Of a stretch of 64,000 bases of DNA, positions 15,301-31,700 are shown piece after piece. The notes below the pieces were generated by a model. The model saw only the letters and a list, made by a program, of their open reading frames with translations. It had not been told where the DNA came from and did no database searches. The stretch comes from Megachile rotundata (lineage: Eukaryota; Arthropoda; Insecta; Hymenoptera; Megachilidae), in the NCBI RefSeq assembly GCF_050947335.1, contig NW_027473709.1, forward strand, positions 104,013 through 168,012, written 5' to 3'. Made by a program: the position numbers and the translations under genes. Each line of letters begins with the position of its first letter. The stretch's first letter is position 1.

Positions 15301-17206
15301 ATCGGCATAATATGGTGAATAATATGAGTTAGATTCATAATAATAAGAGTAATAAGTGTAGTAATTGTCGTTCTATCGATCATATAAGCATAATATGGCT
15401 AATAATATGAGTTAGATTGATAATAATAAGAGTAGTAAGTATAGTATTTGTCGTTCTATCGATCATATAAGCATAATATGGCTAATAATATGAGTTAGAT
15501 TGATAATAATAAGAGTAATAAGTATAGTAATTGTCGTTCTATCGATCATTTAAGCATAATATGGGTAATAATATGAGTCAGATTGATAATAATAACAGTA
15601 ATAAGTATAGTAATAGTCGTTCTATCGATAATATAAGCATAATATGGCTAATAATATGAGTTAGATTGATAATACTAAGAGTAGTGAGTATAGTAGTTCT
15701 CGTTCTATCGATCATATAAGCATAATATGGCTAATAATATGAGTTAGATTGATAATAATAAGAGTAATAAGTATAGTAATTGTCGTTCTATCGATCATAT
15801 AAGCATAATATGGCTAATAATATGAGTTAGATTGATAATAATAAGAGTAATGAGTATAGTAATTGTAGATCTATCGATAATATAAGCATAATATGGCTAA
15901 TAATATGAGTTAGATTGATAATACTAAGAGTAGTGAGTATAGTAGTTCTCGTTCCATCGATCATATAAGCATAATATGGCTAATAATATGAGTTAGATTG
16001 ATAATAATAAGAGTAATAAGTATAGTAATTGTCGTTCTATCGATCATATAAGCATAATATGGCTAATAATATGAGTTAGATTGATAATACTAAGAGTAGT
16101 GAGTATAGTAATTCTCGTTCTATCGATCATATATGCATAATATGGCTAGTAATATGAGTTAGATTGATAATACTAAGAGTAGTGAGTATAGTAATTCTCG
16201 TTCTATCGATCATATAAGCATAATATGGCTAATAATATGAGATAGATTGATAATAATAAGAGTAATAACTACAGTAATTGTCGTTCTATCGATCATATAA
16301 GCATAATAAGGCTAATAATATGAGTTAGAGTGATAATACTAAGAGTAGTGAGTATAGTAATTCTCATTCTATCGATCATATAAGCATAATATGGCTAATA
16401 ATATGAGTTAGATTGATAATAATAAGAGTAATGGGTATAGTAATTGTAGTTCTATCGATCATATAAGCAAAATATGGCTAATAATATGAGTTAGATTGAT
16501 AATAATAAGAGTAATAACTACAGTAATTGTCGTTCTATCGATCATATAAGCATAATAAGGCTAATAATATGAGTTAGAGTGATAATACTAAGAGTAGTGA
16601 GTATAGTAATTCTCATTCTATCGATCATATAAGCATAATATGGCTAATAATATGAGTTAGATTGATAATAATAAGAGTAATGGGTATAGTAATTGTAGTT
16701 CTATCGATCATATAAGCAAAATATGGCTAATAATATGAGTTAGATTGATAATAATAAGAGTAATAACTACAGTAATTGTCGTTCTATCGATCATATAAGC
16801 ATAATATGGCTAATAATATGAGTTAGATTGATAATAATAAGAGTAATAAGTATAGTAATTGTCGTTCTATCGATCATTTAAGCATAATATGGGTAATAAT
16901 ATGAGTCAGATTGATAATAATAACAGTAATAAGTATAGTAATAGTCGTTCTATCGATAATATAAGCATAATATGGCTAATAATATGAGTTAGATTGATAA
17001 TACTAAGAGTAGTGAGTATAGTAGTTCTCGTTCTATCGATCATATAAGCATAATATGGCTAATAATATGAGTTAGATTGATAATAATAAGAGTAATAAGT
17101 ATAGTAATTGTCGTTCTATCGATCATATCGGCATAATATGGTTAATAATATGAGTTAGATTCATAATAATAAGAGTAATAAGTATAGTAATTGTCGTTCT
17201 ATCGAT
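12300..17206 (+). repeat. 4.9-kb block copied at 21181-26087
   Basis: Matches 21181-26087 at a constant 8881-bp offset (107 monomers). Shared rare markers are 'tcggtctatcg' at 13378 and 22259, 'gttcccgttc' at 14537 and 23418, 'tgagagcagtgag' near 14930 and 23811, 'ggtgaataat' near 15314, and two successive 'gcaaaatatgg' monomers near 16460-16730. Divergence begins at 17207/26088, where 'cgataatataacc' replaces 'cgatcatataagc'. The left limit is approximate. Confidence 0.84.
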
Positions 17207-19086
17207 AATATAACCATAATATGGCTAGTAATATGAGTTAGATTGATAATACTAAGAGTAGTGAGTATAGTAATTCTCGTTCTATCGATCATATAAGCAT
17301 AATATGGCTAATAATATGAGATAGATTGATAATAATAAGAGTAATAACTACAGTAATTGTCGTTCTATCGATCCTATAAGCATAATAAGGCTAATAATAT
17401 GAGTTAGAGTGATAATACTAAGAGTAGTGAGTATAGTAATTCTCATTCTATCGATCATATAAGCATAATATGGCTAATAATATGAGTTAGATTGATAATA
17501 ATAAGAGTAATGGGTATAGTAATTGTAGTTCTATCGATCATATAAGCAAAATATGGCTAATAATATGAGTTAGATTGATAATAATAAGAGTAATAACTAC
17601 AGTAATTGTCGTTCTATCGATCATATAAGCATAATAAGGCTAATAATATGAGTTAGAGTGATAATACTAAGAGTAGTGAGTATTGTAATTCTCATTCTAT
17701 CGATCATATAAGCATAATATGGCTAATAATATGAGTTAGATTGATAATAATAACAGTAATAAGTATAATAACTGTCGTTCTATCGATAATATAAGCATAA
17801 TATGGCTAATAATATGAGTTAGATTGATAATACTAAGAGTAGTGAGTATAGTAATTGTCGCTCTATCGATCATATAAGCATAATATGGCTAATAATATGA
17901 TATAGATTGATAATAATAAGAGTAATAAGTATATTATTTGTCGTTCTATCGATCATGTAAGCATAATATGGCTAATAATACGAGTTAGATTGATAATAAT
18001 AAGAGTAATAAGTATAGTAATTGTCGTTCTATCGATCATTTAAGCATAATATGGCTAATAATATGAGTTAGATTGATAATAATAACAGTAATAAGTATAG
18101 TAATTGTCGTTCTATCGATAATATAAGCATAATATGGCTAATAATATGAGTTAGATTGATAATACTAAGAGTAGTGAGTATAGTAGTTCTCGTTCCATCG
18201 ATCATATAAGCATAATATGGCTAATAATATGAGCTAGATTGATAATAATAAGAGTAATAAGTATAGTAATTGTCGTTCTATCGATCATATAAGCATAATA
18301 TGGCTAATAATATGAGTTAGATTGATAATACTAAGAGTAGTGAGTATAGTAATTCTCGTTCTATCGATCATATAAGCATAATATGGCTAATAATATGAGT
18401 TAGATTGATAATAATAAGAGTAATGAGTATAGTAATTGTAGATCTATCGATCATTTAAGCATAATATGGCTAATAATATGAGTTAGATTGATAATAATAA
18501 CAGTAATAAGTATAGTGATTGTCGTTCTATCGATCATTTAAGCATAATATGGGTAATAATATGAGTCAGATTGATAATAATAACAGTAATAAGTATAGTA
18601 ATTGTCGTTCTATCGATAATATAAGCATAATATAGCTAATAATATGAGTTAGATTGATAATACTAAGAGTAGTGAGTATAGTAGTTCTCGTTCTATCGAT
18701 CATATAAGCATAATATGGCTAATAATATGAGTTAGATTGATAATAATAAGAGTAATAAGTATAGTAATTGTCGTTCTATCGATCATATAAGCATAATATG
18801 GCTAATAATATGAGTTAGATTGATAATACTAAGAGTAGTGAGTATAGTAATTCTCGTTCTATCGATCATATAAGCATAATATGGCTAATAATATGAGTTA
18901 GATTGATAATAATAACAGTAATAAGTATAGTAATTGTCGTTCTATCGATAATATAAGCATAATATGGCTAATAATATGAGTTAGATTGATAATACTAAGA
19001 GTAGTGAGTATAGTAATTCTCGTTCTATCGATCATATAAGCATAATATGGCTAATAATATGAGTTAGATTGATAATAATAAGAGTA
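17174..19086 (+). repeat. 1.9-kb direct repeat, right copy (offset 6723 bp)
   Basis: Partner of 10451-12363. Its left edge is also the start of the 16019-bp match with 33193. Just to its left the sequence instead follows the 25.9-26.1 kb region, so 17174-17206 is a junction between two block types inside one monomer. Its right edge leads into a section that recurs at 62242-64000. Confidence 0.85.
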
Positions 19087-22000
19087 ATGAGTATAGTAAT
19101 TGTAGATCTATCGATCATTTAAGCATAATATGGCTAATAATATGAGTTAGATTGATAATAATAACAGTAATAAGTATAGTAATTGTCGTTCTATCGATCA
19201 TTTAAGCATAATATGGGTCATAATATGAGTCAGATTGATAATAATAACAGTAATAAGTATAGTAATTGTCGTTCTATCGATAATATAAGCATAATATAGC
19301 TAATAATATGAGTTAGATTGATAATACTAAGAGTAGTGAGTATAGTAGTTCTCGTTCTATCGATCATATAAGCATAATATGGCTAATAATATGAGTTAGA
19401 TTGATAATAATAAGAGTAATAAGTATAGTAATTGTCGTTCTATCGATCATATAAGCATAATATGGCTAATAATATGAGTTGGATTGATAATACTAAGAGT
19501 AGTGAGTATAGTAATTCTCGTTCTATCGATCATATAAGCATAATATGGCTAATAATATGAGTTAGATTGATAATAATAAGAGTAATGAGTATAGTAATTG
19601 TAGATCTATCGATCATTTAAGCATAATATGGCTAGTAATATGAGTTAGATTGATAATAATAACAGTAATAAGTATAGTAATTGTCGTTCTATCGATCATT
19701 TAAGCATAATATGGGTAATAATATGAGTCAGATTGATAATAATAACAGTAATAAGTATAGTAATTGTCGTTCTATCGATAATATAAGCATAATATGGCTA
19801 ATAATATGAGTTAGATTGATAATACTAAGAGTAGTGAGTATAGTAGTTCTCGTTCCATCGATCATATAAGCATAATATGGCTAATAATATGAGTTAGATT
19901 GATAATAATAAGAGTAATAAGTATAGTAATTGTCGTTCTATCGATCATATAAGCATAATATGGCTAATAATATGAGTTAGATTGATAATACTAAGAGTAG
20001 TGAGTATAGTAATTCTCGTTCTATCGATCATATAAGCATAATATGGCTAATAATATGAGTTAGATTGATAATAATAAGAGTAATGAGTATAGTAATTGTA
20101 GATCTATCGATCATTTAAGCATAATATGGCTAATAATATGAGTTAGATTGATAATAATAACAGTAATAAGTATAGTAATTGTCGTTCTATCGATCATTTA
20201 AGCATAATATGGGTAATAATATGAGTCAGATTGATAATAATAACAGTAATAAGTATAGTAATTGTCGTTCTATCGATAATATAAGCATAATATAGCTAAT
20301 AATATGAGTTAGATTGATAATACTAAGAGTAGTGAGTATAGTAGTTCCCGTTCTATCGATCATATAAGCATAATATGGCTAATAATATGAGTTAGATTGA
20401 TAATAATAAGAGTAATGGGTATAGTAATTGTAGATCTATCGATCATTTAAGCATAATATGGCTAATAATATGAGCTAGATTGATAATAATAACAGTAATA
20501 AGTATAGTAATTGTCGTTCTATCGATAATATAACCATAATGTGGCTAGTAATATGAGTTAGATTGATAATACTAAGAGTAGTGAGTAGAGTAATTCTCGT
20601 TCTATCGATCATATAAGCATAATATGGCTAATAATATGAGTTAGATTGATAATAATAAGAGTAATAACTACAGTAGTTGTCGTTCTATCGATCATATAAG
20701 CATAATAAGGCTAATAATATGAGTTAGAGTGATAATACTGAGAGCAGTGAGTATAGTAATTCTCATTCTATCGATCATATAAGCATAATATGGCTAATAA
20801 TATGAGTTAGATTGATAATAATAAGAGTAGTGGGTATAGTAATTGTAGTTCTATCGATCATATAAGCAAAATATGGCTAATAATATGAGTTAGATTGATA
20901 ATAATAAGAGTAATGACTACAGTAATTGTCGTTCTATCGATCATATAAGCATAATAAGGCTAATAATATGAGTTAGAGTGATAATACTAAGAGTAGTGAG
21001 TATTGTAATTCTCATTCTATCGATCATATAAGCATAGTAAGGCTAATAATATGAGTTAGATTGATAATAATAAGAGTAATGAGTATAGTAATTGTAGTTC
21101 TATCGATCATATCGGCATAATATGGCGAATAATATGAGTTAGATTCATAATAATAAGAGTAATAAGTGTAGTAATTGTCGTTCTATCGATCATATAAGCA
21201 TAATATGGCTAATAATATGAGTTAGATTGATAATAATAAGAGTAGTAAGTATAGTATTTGTCGTTCTATCGATCATATAAGCATAATATGGCTAATAATA
21301 TGAGTTAGATTGATAATAATAAGAGTAATAAGTATAGTAATTGTCGTTCTATCGATCATTTAAGCATAATATGGGTAATAATATGAGTCAGATTGATAAT
21401 AATAACAGTAATAAGTATAGTAATAGTCGTTCTATCGATAATATAAGCATAATATGGCTAATAATATGAGTTAGATTGATAATACTAAGAGTAGTGAGTA
21501 TAGTAGTTCTCGTTCTATCGATCATATAAGCATAATATGGCTAATAATATGAGTTAGATTGATAATAATAAGAGTAATAAGTATAGTAATTGTCGTTCTA
21601 TCGATCATATAAGCATAATATGGCTAATAATATGAGTTAGATTGATAATAATAAGAGTAATGAGTATAGTAATTGTAGATCTATCGATAATATAAGCATA
21701 ATATGGCTAATAATATGAGTTAGATTGATAATACTAAGAGTAGTGAGTATAGTAGTTCTCGTTCCATCGATCATATAAGCATAATATGGCTAATAATATG
21801 AGTTAGATTGATAATAATAAGAGTAATAAGTATAGTAATTGTCGTTCTATCGATCATATAAGCATAATATGGCTAATAATATGAGTTAGATTGATAATAC
21901 TAAGAGTAGTGAGTATAGTAATTCTCGTTCTATCGATCATATATGCATAATATGGCTAATAATATGAGTTAGATTGATAATAATAAGAGTAATAACTACA

Positions 22001-25000
22001 GTAATTGTCGTTCTATCGATCATATAAGCATAATAAGGCTAATAATATGAGTTAGAGTGATAATACTAAGAGTAGTGAGTATAGTAATTCTCATTCTATC
22101 GATCATATAAGCATAATATGGCTAATAATATGAGTTAGATTGATAATAATAAGAGTAATGAGTATAGTAATTGTAGTTCTATCGATCATTTAAGCATAAT
22201 ATGGCTAATAATACGAGTTAGATTGATAATAATAAGAGTAATAAGTATAGTAATTGTCGGTCTATCGATAATATAAGCATAATATGGCTAATAATATGAG
22301 TTAGATTGATAATACTAAGAGTAGTGAGTATTGTAATTCTCATTCTATCGATCATATAAGCATAATATGGCTAATAATATGAGTTAGATTGATAATAATA
22401 ACAGTAATAAGTATAATAACTGTCGTTCTATCGATCATATAAGCATAATATGGCTAATAATATGAGTTAGATTGATAATAATAACAGTAATAAGTATAGT
22501 AATTGTCGTTCTATCGATAATATAACCATAATATGGCTAGTAATATGAGTTAGATTGATAATACTAAGAGTAGTGAGTATAGTAATTCTCGTTCTATCGA
22601 TCATATAAGCATAATATGGCTAATAATATGAGTTAGATTGATAATAATAAGAGTAATGAGTATAGTAATTGTAGATCTATCGATCATTTAAGCATAATAT
22701 GGCTAGTAATATGAGTTAGATTGATAATAATAACAGTAATAAGTATAGTAATTGTCGTTCTATCGATCATTTAAGCATAATATGGGTAATAATATGAGTC
22801 AGATTGATAATAATAACAGTAATAAGTATAGTAATTGTCGTTCTATCGATAATATAAGCATAATATGGCTAATAATATGAGTTAGATTGATAATACTAAG
22901 AGTAGTGAGTATAGTAGTTCTCGTTCCATCGATCATATAAGCATAATATGGCTAATAATATGAGTTAGATTGATAATAATAAGAGTAATAAGTATAGTAA
23001 TTGTCGTTCTATCGATCATATAAGCATAATATGGCTAATAATATGAGTTAGATTGATAATACTAAGAGTAGTGAGTATAGTAATTCTCGTTCTATCGATC
23101 ATATAAGCATAATATGGCTAATAATATGAGTTAGATTGATAATAATAAGAGTAATGAGTATAGTAATTGTAGATCTATCGATCATTTAAGCATAATATGG
23201 CTAATAATATGAGTTAGATTGATAATAATAACAGTAATAAGTATAGTAATTGTCGTTCTATCGATCATTTAAGCATAATATGGGTAATAATATGAGTCAG
23301 ATTGATAATAATAACAGTAATAAGTATAGTAATTGTCGTTCTATCGATAATATAAGCATAATATAGCTAATAATATGAGTTAGATTGATAATACTAAGAG
23401 TAGTGAGTATAGTAGTTCCCGTTCTATCGATCATATAAGCATAATATGGCTAATAATATGAGTTAGATTGATAATAATAAGAGTAATGGGTATAGTAATT
23501 GTAGATCTATCGATCATTTAAGCATAATATGGCTAATAATATGAGTTAGATTGATAATAATAACAGTAATAAGTATAGTAATTGTCGTTCTATCGATAAT
23601 ATAACCATAATGTGGCTAGTAATATGAGTTAGATTGATAATACTAAGAGTAGTGAGTAGAGTAATTCTCGTTCTATCGATCATATAAGCATAATATGGCT
23701 AATAATATGAGTTAGATTGATAATAATAAGAGTAATAACTACAGTAGTTGTCGTTCTATCGATCATATAAGCATAATAAGGCTAATAATATGAGTTAGAG
23801 TGATAATACTGAGAGCAGTGAGTATAGTAATTCTCATTCTATCGATCATATAAGCATAATATGGCTAATAATATGAGTTAGATTGATAATAATAAGAGTA
23901 GTGGGTATAGTAATTGTAGTTCTATCGATCATATAAGCAAAATATGGCTAATAATATGAGTTAGATTGATAATAATAAGAGTAATAACTACAGTAATTGT
24001 CGTTCTATCGATCATATAAGCATAATAAGGCTAATAATATGAGTTAGAGTGATAATACTAAGAGTAGTGAGTATTGTAATTCTCATTCTATCGATCATAT
24101 AAGCATAATAAGGCTAATAATATGAGTTAGATTGATAATAATAAGAGTAATGAGTATAGTAATTGTAGTTCTATCGATCATATCGGCATAATATGGTGAA
24201 TAATATGAGTTAGATTCATAATAATAAGAGTAATAAGTGTAGTAATTGTCGTTCTATCGATCATATAAGCATAATATGGCTAATAATATGAGTTAGATTG
24301 ATAATAATAAGAGTAGTAAGTATAGTATTTGTCGTTCTATCGATCATATAAGCATAATATGGCTAATAATATGAGTTAGATTGATAATAATAAGAGTAAT
24401 AAGTATAGTAATTGTCGTTCTATCGATCATTTAAGCATAATATGGGTAATAATATGAGTCAGATTGATAATAATAACAGTAATAAGTATAGTAATAGTCG
24501 TTCTATCGATAATATAAGCATAATATGGCTAATAATATGAGTTAGATTGATAATACTAAGAGTAGTGAGTATAGTAGTTCTCGTTCTATCGATCATATAA
24601 GCATAATATGGCTAATAATATGAGTTAGATTGATAATAATAAGAGTAATAAGTATAGTAATTGTCGTTCTATCGATCATATAAGCATAATATGGCTAATA
24701 ATATGAGTTAGATTGATAATAATAAGAGTAATGAGTATAGTAATTGTAGATCTATCGATAATATAAGCATAATATGGCTAATAATATGAGTTAGATTGAT
24801 AATACTAAGAGTAGTGAGTATAGTAGTTCTCGTTCCATCGATCATATAAGCATAATATGGCTAATAATATGAGTTAGATTGATAATAATAAGAGTAATAA
24901 GTATAGTAATTGTCGTTCTATCGATCATATAAGCATAATATGGCTAATAATATGAGTTAGATTGATAATACTAAGAGTAGTGAGTATAGTAATTCTCGTT

Positions 25001-25717
25001 CTATCGATCATATATGCATAATATGGCTAGTAATATGAGTTAGATTGATAATACTAAGAGTAGTGAGTATAGTAATTCTCGTTCTATCGATCATATAAGC
25101 ATAATATGGCTAATAATATGAGATAGATTGATAATAATAAGAGTAATAACTACAGTAATTGTCGTTCTATCGATCATATAAGCATAATAAGGCTAATAAT
25201 ATGAGTTAGAGTGATAATACTAAGAGTAGTGAGTATAGTAATTCTCATTCTATCGATCATATAAGCATAATATGGCTAATAATATGAGTTAGATTGATAA
25301 TAATAAGAGTAATGGGTATAGTAATTGTAGTTCTATCGATCATATAAGCAAAATATGGCTAATAATATGAGTTAGATTGATAATAATAAGAGTAATAACT
25401 ACAGTAATTGTCGTTCTATCGATCATATAAGCATAATAAGGCTAATAATATGAGTTAGAGTGATAATACTAAGAGTAGTGAGTATAGTAATTCTCATTCT
25501 ATCGATCATATAAGCATAATATGGCTAATAATATGAGTTAGATTGATAATAATAAGAGTAATGGGTATAGTAATTGTAGTTCTATCGATCATATAAGCAA
25601 AATATGGCTAATAATATGAGTTAGATTGATAATAATAAGAGTAATAACTACAGTAATTGTCGTTCTATCGATCATATAAGCATAATATGGCTAATAATAT
25701 GAGTTAGATTGATAATA
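17174..25717 (+). repeat. 8.5-kb block copied at 33193-41486
   Basis: Matches 33193-41486 at a 16019-bp offset (193 monomers). Markers are 'cgatcct' at 17374/33393, 'gggtcataat' at about 19216/35236, 'gttggattg' at 19481/35501, 'gttcccg' at 20347/36368, 'taatgactac' near 20912/36930 and 'catagtaagg' near 21033/37051. Offset changes are explained by four small indels in the right copy and one exact three-monomer (249-bp) loss there at about 38184. The match ends at 25718/41487. Confidence 0.85.
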
Positions 25718-28700
25718 ATAAGAGTAATAAGTATAGTAATTGTCGTTCTATCGATCATTTAAGCATAATATGGGTAATAATATGAGTCAGATTGATAATA
25801 ATAACAGTAATAAGTATAGTAATAGTCGTTCTATCGATAATATAAGCATAATATGGCTAATAATATGAGTTAGATTGATAATACTAAGAGTAGTGAGTAT
25901 AGTAGTTCTCGTTCTATCGATCATATAAGCATAATATGGCTAATAATATGAGTTAGATTGATAATAATAAGAGTAATAAGTATAGTAATTGTCGTTCTAT
26001 CGATCATATCGGCATAATATGGTTAATAATATGAGTTAGATTCATAATAATAAGAGTAATAAGTATAGTAATTGTCGTTCTATCGATCATATAAGCATAA
26101 TATGGCTAATAATATGAGTTAGATTGATAATACTAAGAGTAGTGAGTATAGTAATTCTCGTTCTATCGATCATATAAGCATAATATGGCTAATAATATGA
26201 GTTATATTGATAGTAATAAGAGTAATAAGTATAGTAATTGTCGTTCTATCGATCATATAAGCATAATAAGGCTAATAATATGAGTTAGAGTGATAATACT
26301 AAGAGTAGTGAGTATAGTAATTCTCATTCTATCGATCATATAAGCATAATATGGCTAATAATATGAGTTAGATTGATAATAATAAGAGTAATGAGTATAG
26401 TAATTGTAGTTCTATCGATCATATCGGCATAATATGGTGAATAATATGAGTTAGATTCATAATAATAAGAGTAATACGTGTAGTAATTGTCGTTCTATCG
26501 ATCATATAAGCATAATATGGCTAATAATATGAGTTAGATTGATAATAATAAGAGTAGTAAGTATAGTATTTGTCGTTCTATCGATCATATAAGCATAATA
26601 TGGCTAATAATATGAGTTAGATTGATAATAATAAGAGTAATAAGTATAGTAATTGTCGTTCTATCGATCATTTAAGCATAATATGGGTAATAATATGAGT
26701 CAGATTGATAATAATAACAGTAATAAGTATAGTAATTGTCGTTCTATCGATAATATAAGCATAATATGGCTAATAATATGAGTTAGATTGATAATACTAA
26801 GAGTAGTGAGTATAGTAGTTCTCGTTCTATCGATCATATAAGCATAATATGGCTAATAATATGAGTTAGATTGATAATAATAAGAGTAATAAGTATTGTA
26901 ATTGTCGTTCTATCGATCATATAAGCATAATATAGCTAATAATATGAGTTAGATTGATAATAATAACAGTAATAAGTATAGTAATTGTCGTTCTATCGAT
27001 AATATAACCATAATATGGCTAGTAATATGAGTTAGATTGATAATACTAAGAGTAGTGAGTATAGTAATTCTCGTTCTATCGATCATATAAGCATAATATG
27101 GCTAATAATATGAGATAGATTGATAATAATAAGAGTAATAACTACAGTAATTGTCGTTCTATCGATCCTATAAGCATAATAAGGCTAATAATATGAGTTA
27201 GAGTGATAATACTAAGAGTAGTGAGTATAGTAATTCTCATTCTATCGATCATATAAGCATAATATGGCTAATAATATGAGTTAGATTGATAATAATAAGA
27301 GTAATGGGTATAGTAATTGTAGTTCTATCGATCATATAAGCAAAATATGGCTAATAATATGAGTTAGATTGATAATAATAAGAGTAATAACTACAGTAAT
27401 TGTCGTTCTATCGATCATATAAGCATAATAAGGCTAATAATATGAGTTAGAGTGATAATACTAAGAGTAGTGAGTATTGTAATTCTCATTCTATCGATCA
27501 TATAAGCATAATATGGCTAATAATATGAGTTAGATTGATAATAATAACAGTAATAAGTATAATAACTGTCGTTCTATCGATAATATAAGCATAATATGGC
27601 TAATAATATGAGTTAGATTGATAATACTAAGAGTAGTGAGTATAGTAATTGTCGCTCTATCGATCATATAAGCATAATATGGCTAATAATATGATATAGA
27701 TTGATAATAATAAGAGTAATAAGTATATTATTTGTCGTTCTATCGATCATGTAAGCATAATATGGCTAATAATACGAGTTAGATTGATAATAATAAGAGT
27801 AATAAGTATAGTAATTGTCGTTCTATCGATCATTTAAGCATAATATGGCTAATAATATGAGTTAGATTGATAATAATAACAGTAATAAGTATAGTAATTG
27901 TCGTTCTATCGATAATATAAGCATAATATGGCTAATAATATGAGTTAGATTGATAATACTAAGAGTAGTGAGTATAGTAGTTCTCGTTCCATCGATCATA
28001 TAAGCATAATATGGCTAATAATATGAGCTAGATTGATAATAATAAGAGTAATAAGTATAGTAATTGTCGTTCTATCGATCATATAAGCATAATATGGCTA
28101 ATAATATGAGTTAGATTGATAATACTAAGAGTAGTGAGTATAGTAATTCTCGTTCTATCGATCATATAAGCATAATATGGCTAATAATATGAGTTAGATT
28201 GATAATAATAAGAGTAATGAGTATAGTAATTGTAGATCTATCGATCATTTAAGCATAATATGGCTAATAATATGAGTTAGATTGATAATAATAACAGTAA
28301 TAAGTATAGTGATTGTCGTTCTATCGATCATTTAAGCATAATATGGGTAATAATATGAGTCAGATTGATAATAATAACAGTAATAAGTATAGTAATTGTC
28401 GTTCTATCGATAATATAAGCATAATATAGCTAATAATATGAGTTAGATTGATAATACTAAGAGTAGTGAGTATAGTAGTTCTCGTTCTATCGATCATATA
28501 AGCATAATATGGCTAATAATATGAGTTAGATTGATAATAATAAGAGTAATAAGTATAGTAATTGTCGTTCTATCGATCATATAAGCATAATATGGCTAAT
28601 AATATGAGTTAGATTGATAATACTAAGAGTAGTGAGTATAGTAATTCTCGTTCTATCGATCATATAAGCATAATATGGCTAATAATATGAGTTAGATTGA

Positions 28701-31700
28701 TAATAATAACAGTAATAAGTATAGTAATTGTCGTTCTATCGATAATATAAGCATAATATGGCTAATAATATGAGTTAGATTGATAATACTAAGAGTAGTG
28801 AGTATAGTAATTCTCGTTCTATCGATCATATAAGCATAATATGGCTAATAATATGAGTTAGATTGATAATAATAAGAGTAATGAGTATAGTAATTGTAGA
28901 TCTATCCATCATTTAAGCATAATATGGCTAATAATATGAGTTAGATTGATAATAATAACAGTAATAAGTATAGTAATTGTCGTTCTATCGATCATTTAAG
29001 CATAATATGGCTAATAATATGAGTCAGATTGATAATAATAACAGTAATAAGTATAGTAATTGTCGTTCTATCGATAATATAAGCATAATATGGCTAATAA
29101 TATGAGTTAGATTGATAATACTAAGAGTAGTGAGTATAGTAGTTCTCGTTCCATCGATCATATAAGCATAATATGGCTAATAATATGAGTTAGATTGATA
29201 ATAATAAGAGTAATAAGTATAGTAATTGTCGTTCTATCGATCATATAAGCATAATATGGCTAATAATATGAGTTAGATTGATAATACTAAGAGTAGTGAG
29301 TATAGTAATTCTCGTTCTATCGATCATATAAGCATAATATGGCTAATAATATGAGTTAGATTGATAATAATAAGAGTAATGAGTATAGTAATTGTAGATC
29401 TATCGATCATTTAAGCATAATATGGCTAATAATATGAGTTAGATTGATAATAATAACAGTAATAAGTATAGTAATTGTCGTTCTATCGATCATTTAAGCA
29501 TAATATGGGTAATAATATGAGTCAGATTGATAATAATAACAGTAATAAGTATAGTAATTGTCGTTCTATCGATAATATAAGCATAATATAGCTAATAATA
29601 TGAGTTAGATTGATAATACTAAGAGTAGTGAGTATAGTAGTTCCCGTTCTATCGATCATATAAGCATAATATGGCTAATAATATGAGTTAGATTGATAAT
29701 AATAAGAGTAATGGGTATAGTAATTGTAGATCTATCGATCATTTAAGCATAATATGGCTAATAATATGAGTTAGATTGATAATAATAACAGTAATAAGTA
29801 TAGTAATTGTCGTTCTATCGATAATATAACCATAATGTGGCTAGTAATATGAGTTAGATTGATAATACTAAGAGTAGTGAGTAGAGTAATTCTCGTTCTA
29901 TCGATCATATAAGCATAATATGGCTAATAATATGAGTTAGATTGATAATAATAAGAGTAATAACTACAGTAGTTGTCGTTCTATCGATCATATAAGCATA
30001 ATAAGGCTAATAATATGAGTTAGAGTGATAATACTGAGAGCAGTGAGTATAGTAATTCTCATTCTATCGATCATATAAGCATAATATGGCTAATAATATG
30101 AGTTAGATTGATAATAATAAGAGTAGTGGGTATAGTAATTGTAGTTCTATCGATCATATAAGCAAAATATGGCTAATAATATGAGTTAGATTGATAATAA
30201 TAAGAGTAATAACTACAGTAATTGTCGTTCTATCGATCATATAAGCATAATAAGGCTAATAATATGAGTTAGAGTGATAATACTAAGAGTAGTGAGTATT
30301 GTAATTCTCATTCTATCGATCATATAAGCATAATAAGGCTAATAATATGAGTTAGATTGATAATAATAAGAGTAATGAGTATAGTAATTGTAGTTCTATC
30401 GATCATATCGGCATAATATGGTGAATAATATGAGTTAGATTCATAATAATAAGAGTAATAAGTGTAGTAATTGTCGTTCTATCGATCATATAAGCATAAT
30501 ATGGCTAATAATATGAGTTAGATTGATAATAATAAGAGTAGTAAGTATAGTATTTGTCGTTCTATCGATCATATAAGCATAATATGGCTAATAATATGAG
30601 TTAGATTGATAATAATAAGAGTAATAAGTATAGTAATTGTCGTTCTATCGATCATTTAAGCATAATATGGGTAATAATATGAGTCAGATTGATAATAATA
30701 ACAGTAATAAGTATAGTAATAGTCGTTCTATCGATAATATAAGCATAATATGGCTAATAATATGAGTTAGATTGATAATACTAAGAGTAGTGAGTATAGT
30801 AGTTCTCGTTCTATCGATCATATAAGCATAATATGGCTAATAATATGAGTTAGATTGATAATAATAAGAGTAATAAGTATAGTAATTGTCGTTCTATCGA
30901 TCATATAAGCATAATATGGCTAATAATATGAGTTAGATTGATAATAATAAGAGTAATGAGTATAGTAATTGTAGATCTATCGATAATATAAGCATAATAT
31001 GGCTAATAATATGAGTTAGATTGATAATACTAAGAGTAGTGAGTATAGTAGTTCTCGTTCCATCGATCATATAAGCATAATATGGCTAATAATATGAGTT
31101 AGATTGATAATAATAAGAGTAATAAGTATAGTAATTGTCGTTCTATCGATCATATAAGCATAATATGGCTAATAATATGAGTTAGATTGATAATACTAAG
31201 AGTAGTGAGTATAGTAATTCTCGTTCTATCGATCATATATGCATAATATGGCTAGTAATATGAGTTAGATTGATAATACTAAGAGTAGTGAGTATAGTAA
31301 TTCTCGTTCTATCGATCATATAAGCATAATATGGCTAATAATATGAGATAGATTGATAATAATAAGAGTAATAACTACAGTAATTGTCGTTCTATCGATC
31401 ATATAAGCATAATAAGGCTAATAATATGAGTTAGAGTGATAATACTAAGAGTAGTGAGTATAGTAATTCTCATTCTATCGATCATATAAGCATAATATGG
31501 CTAATAATATGAGTTAGATTGATAATAATAAGAGTAATGGGTATAGTAATTGTAGTTCTATCGATCATATAAGCAAAATATGGCTAATAATATGAGTTAG
31601 ATTGATAATAATAAGAGTAATAACTACAGTAATTGTCGTTCTATCGATCATATAAGCATAATAAGGCTAATAATATGAGTTAGAGTGATAATACTAAGAG

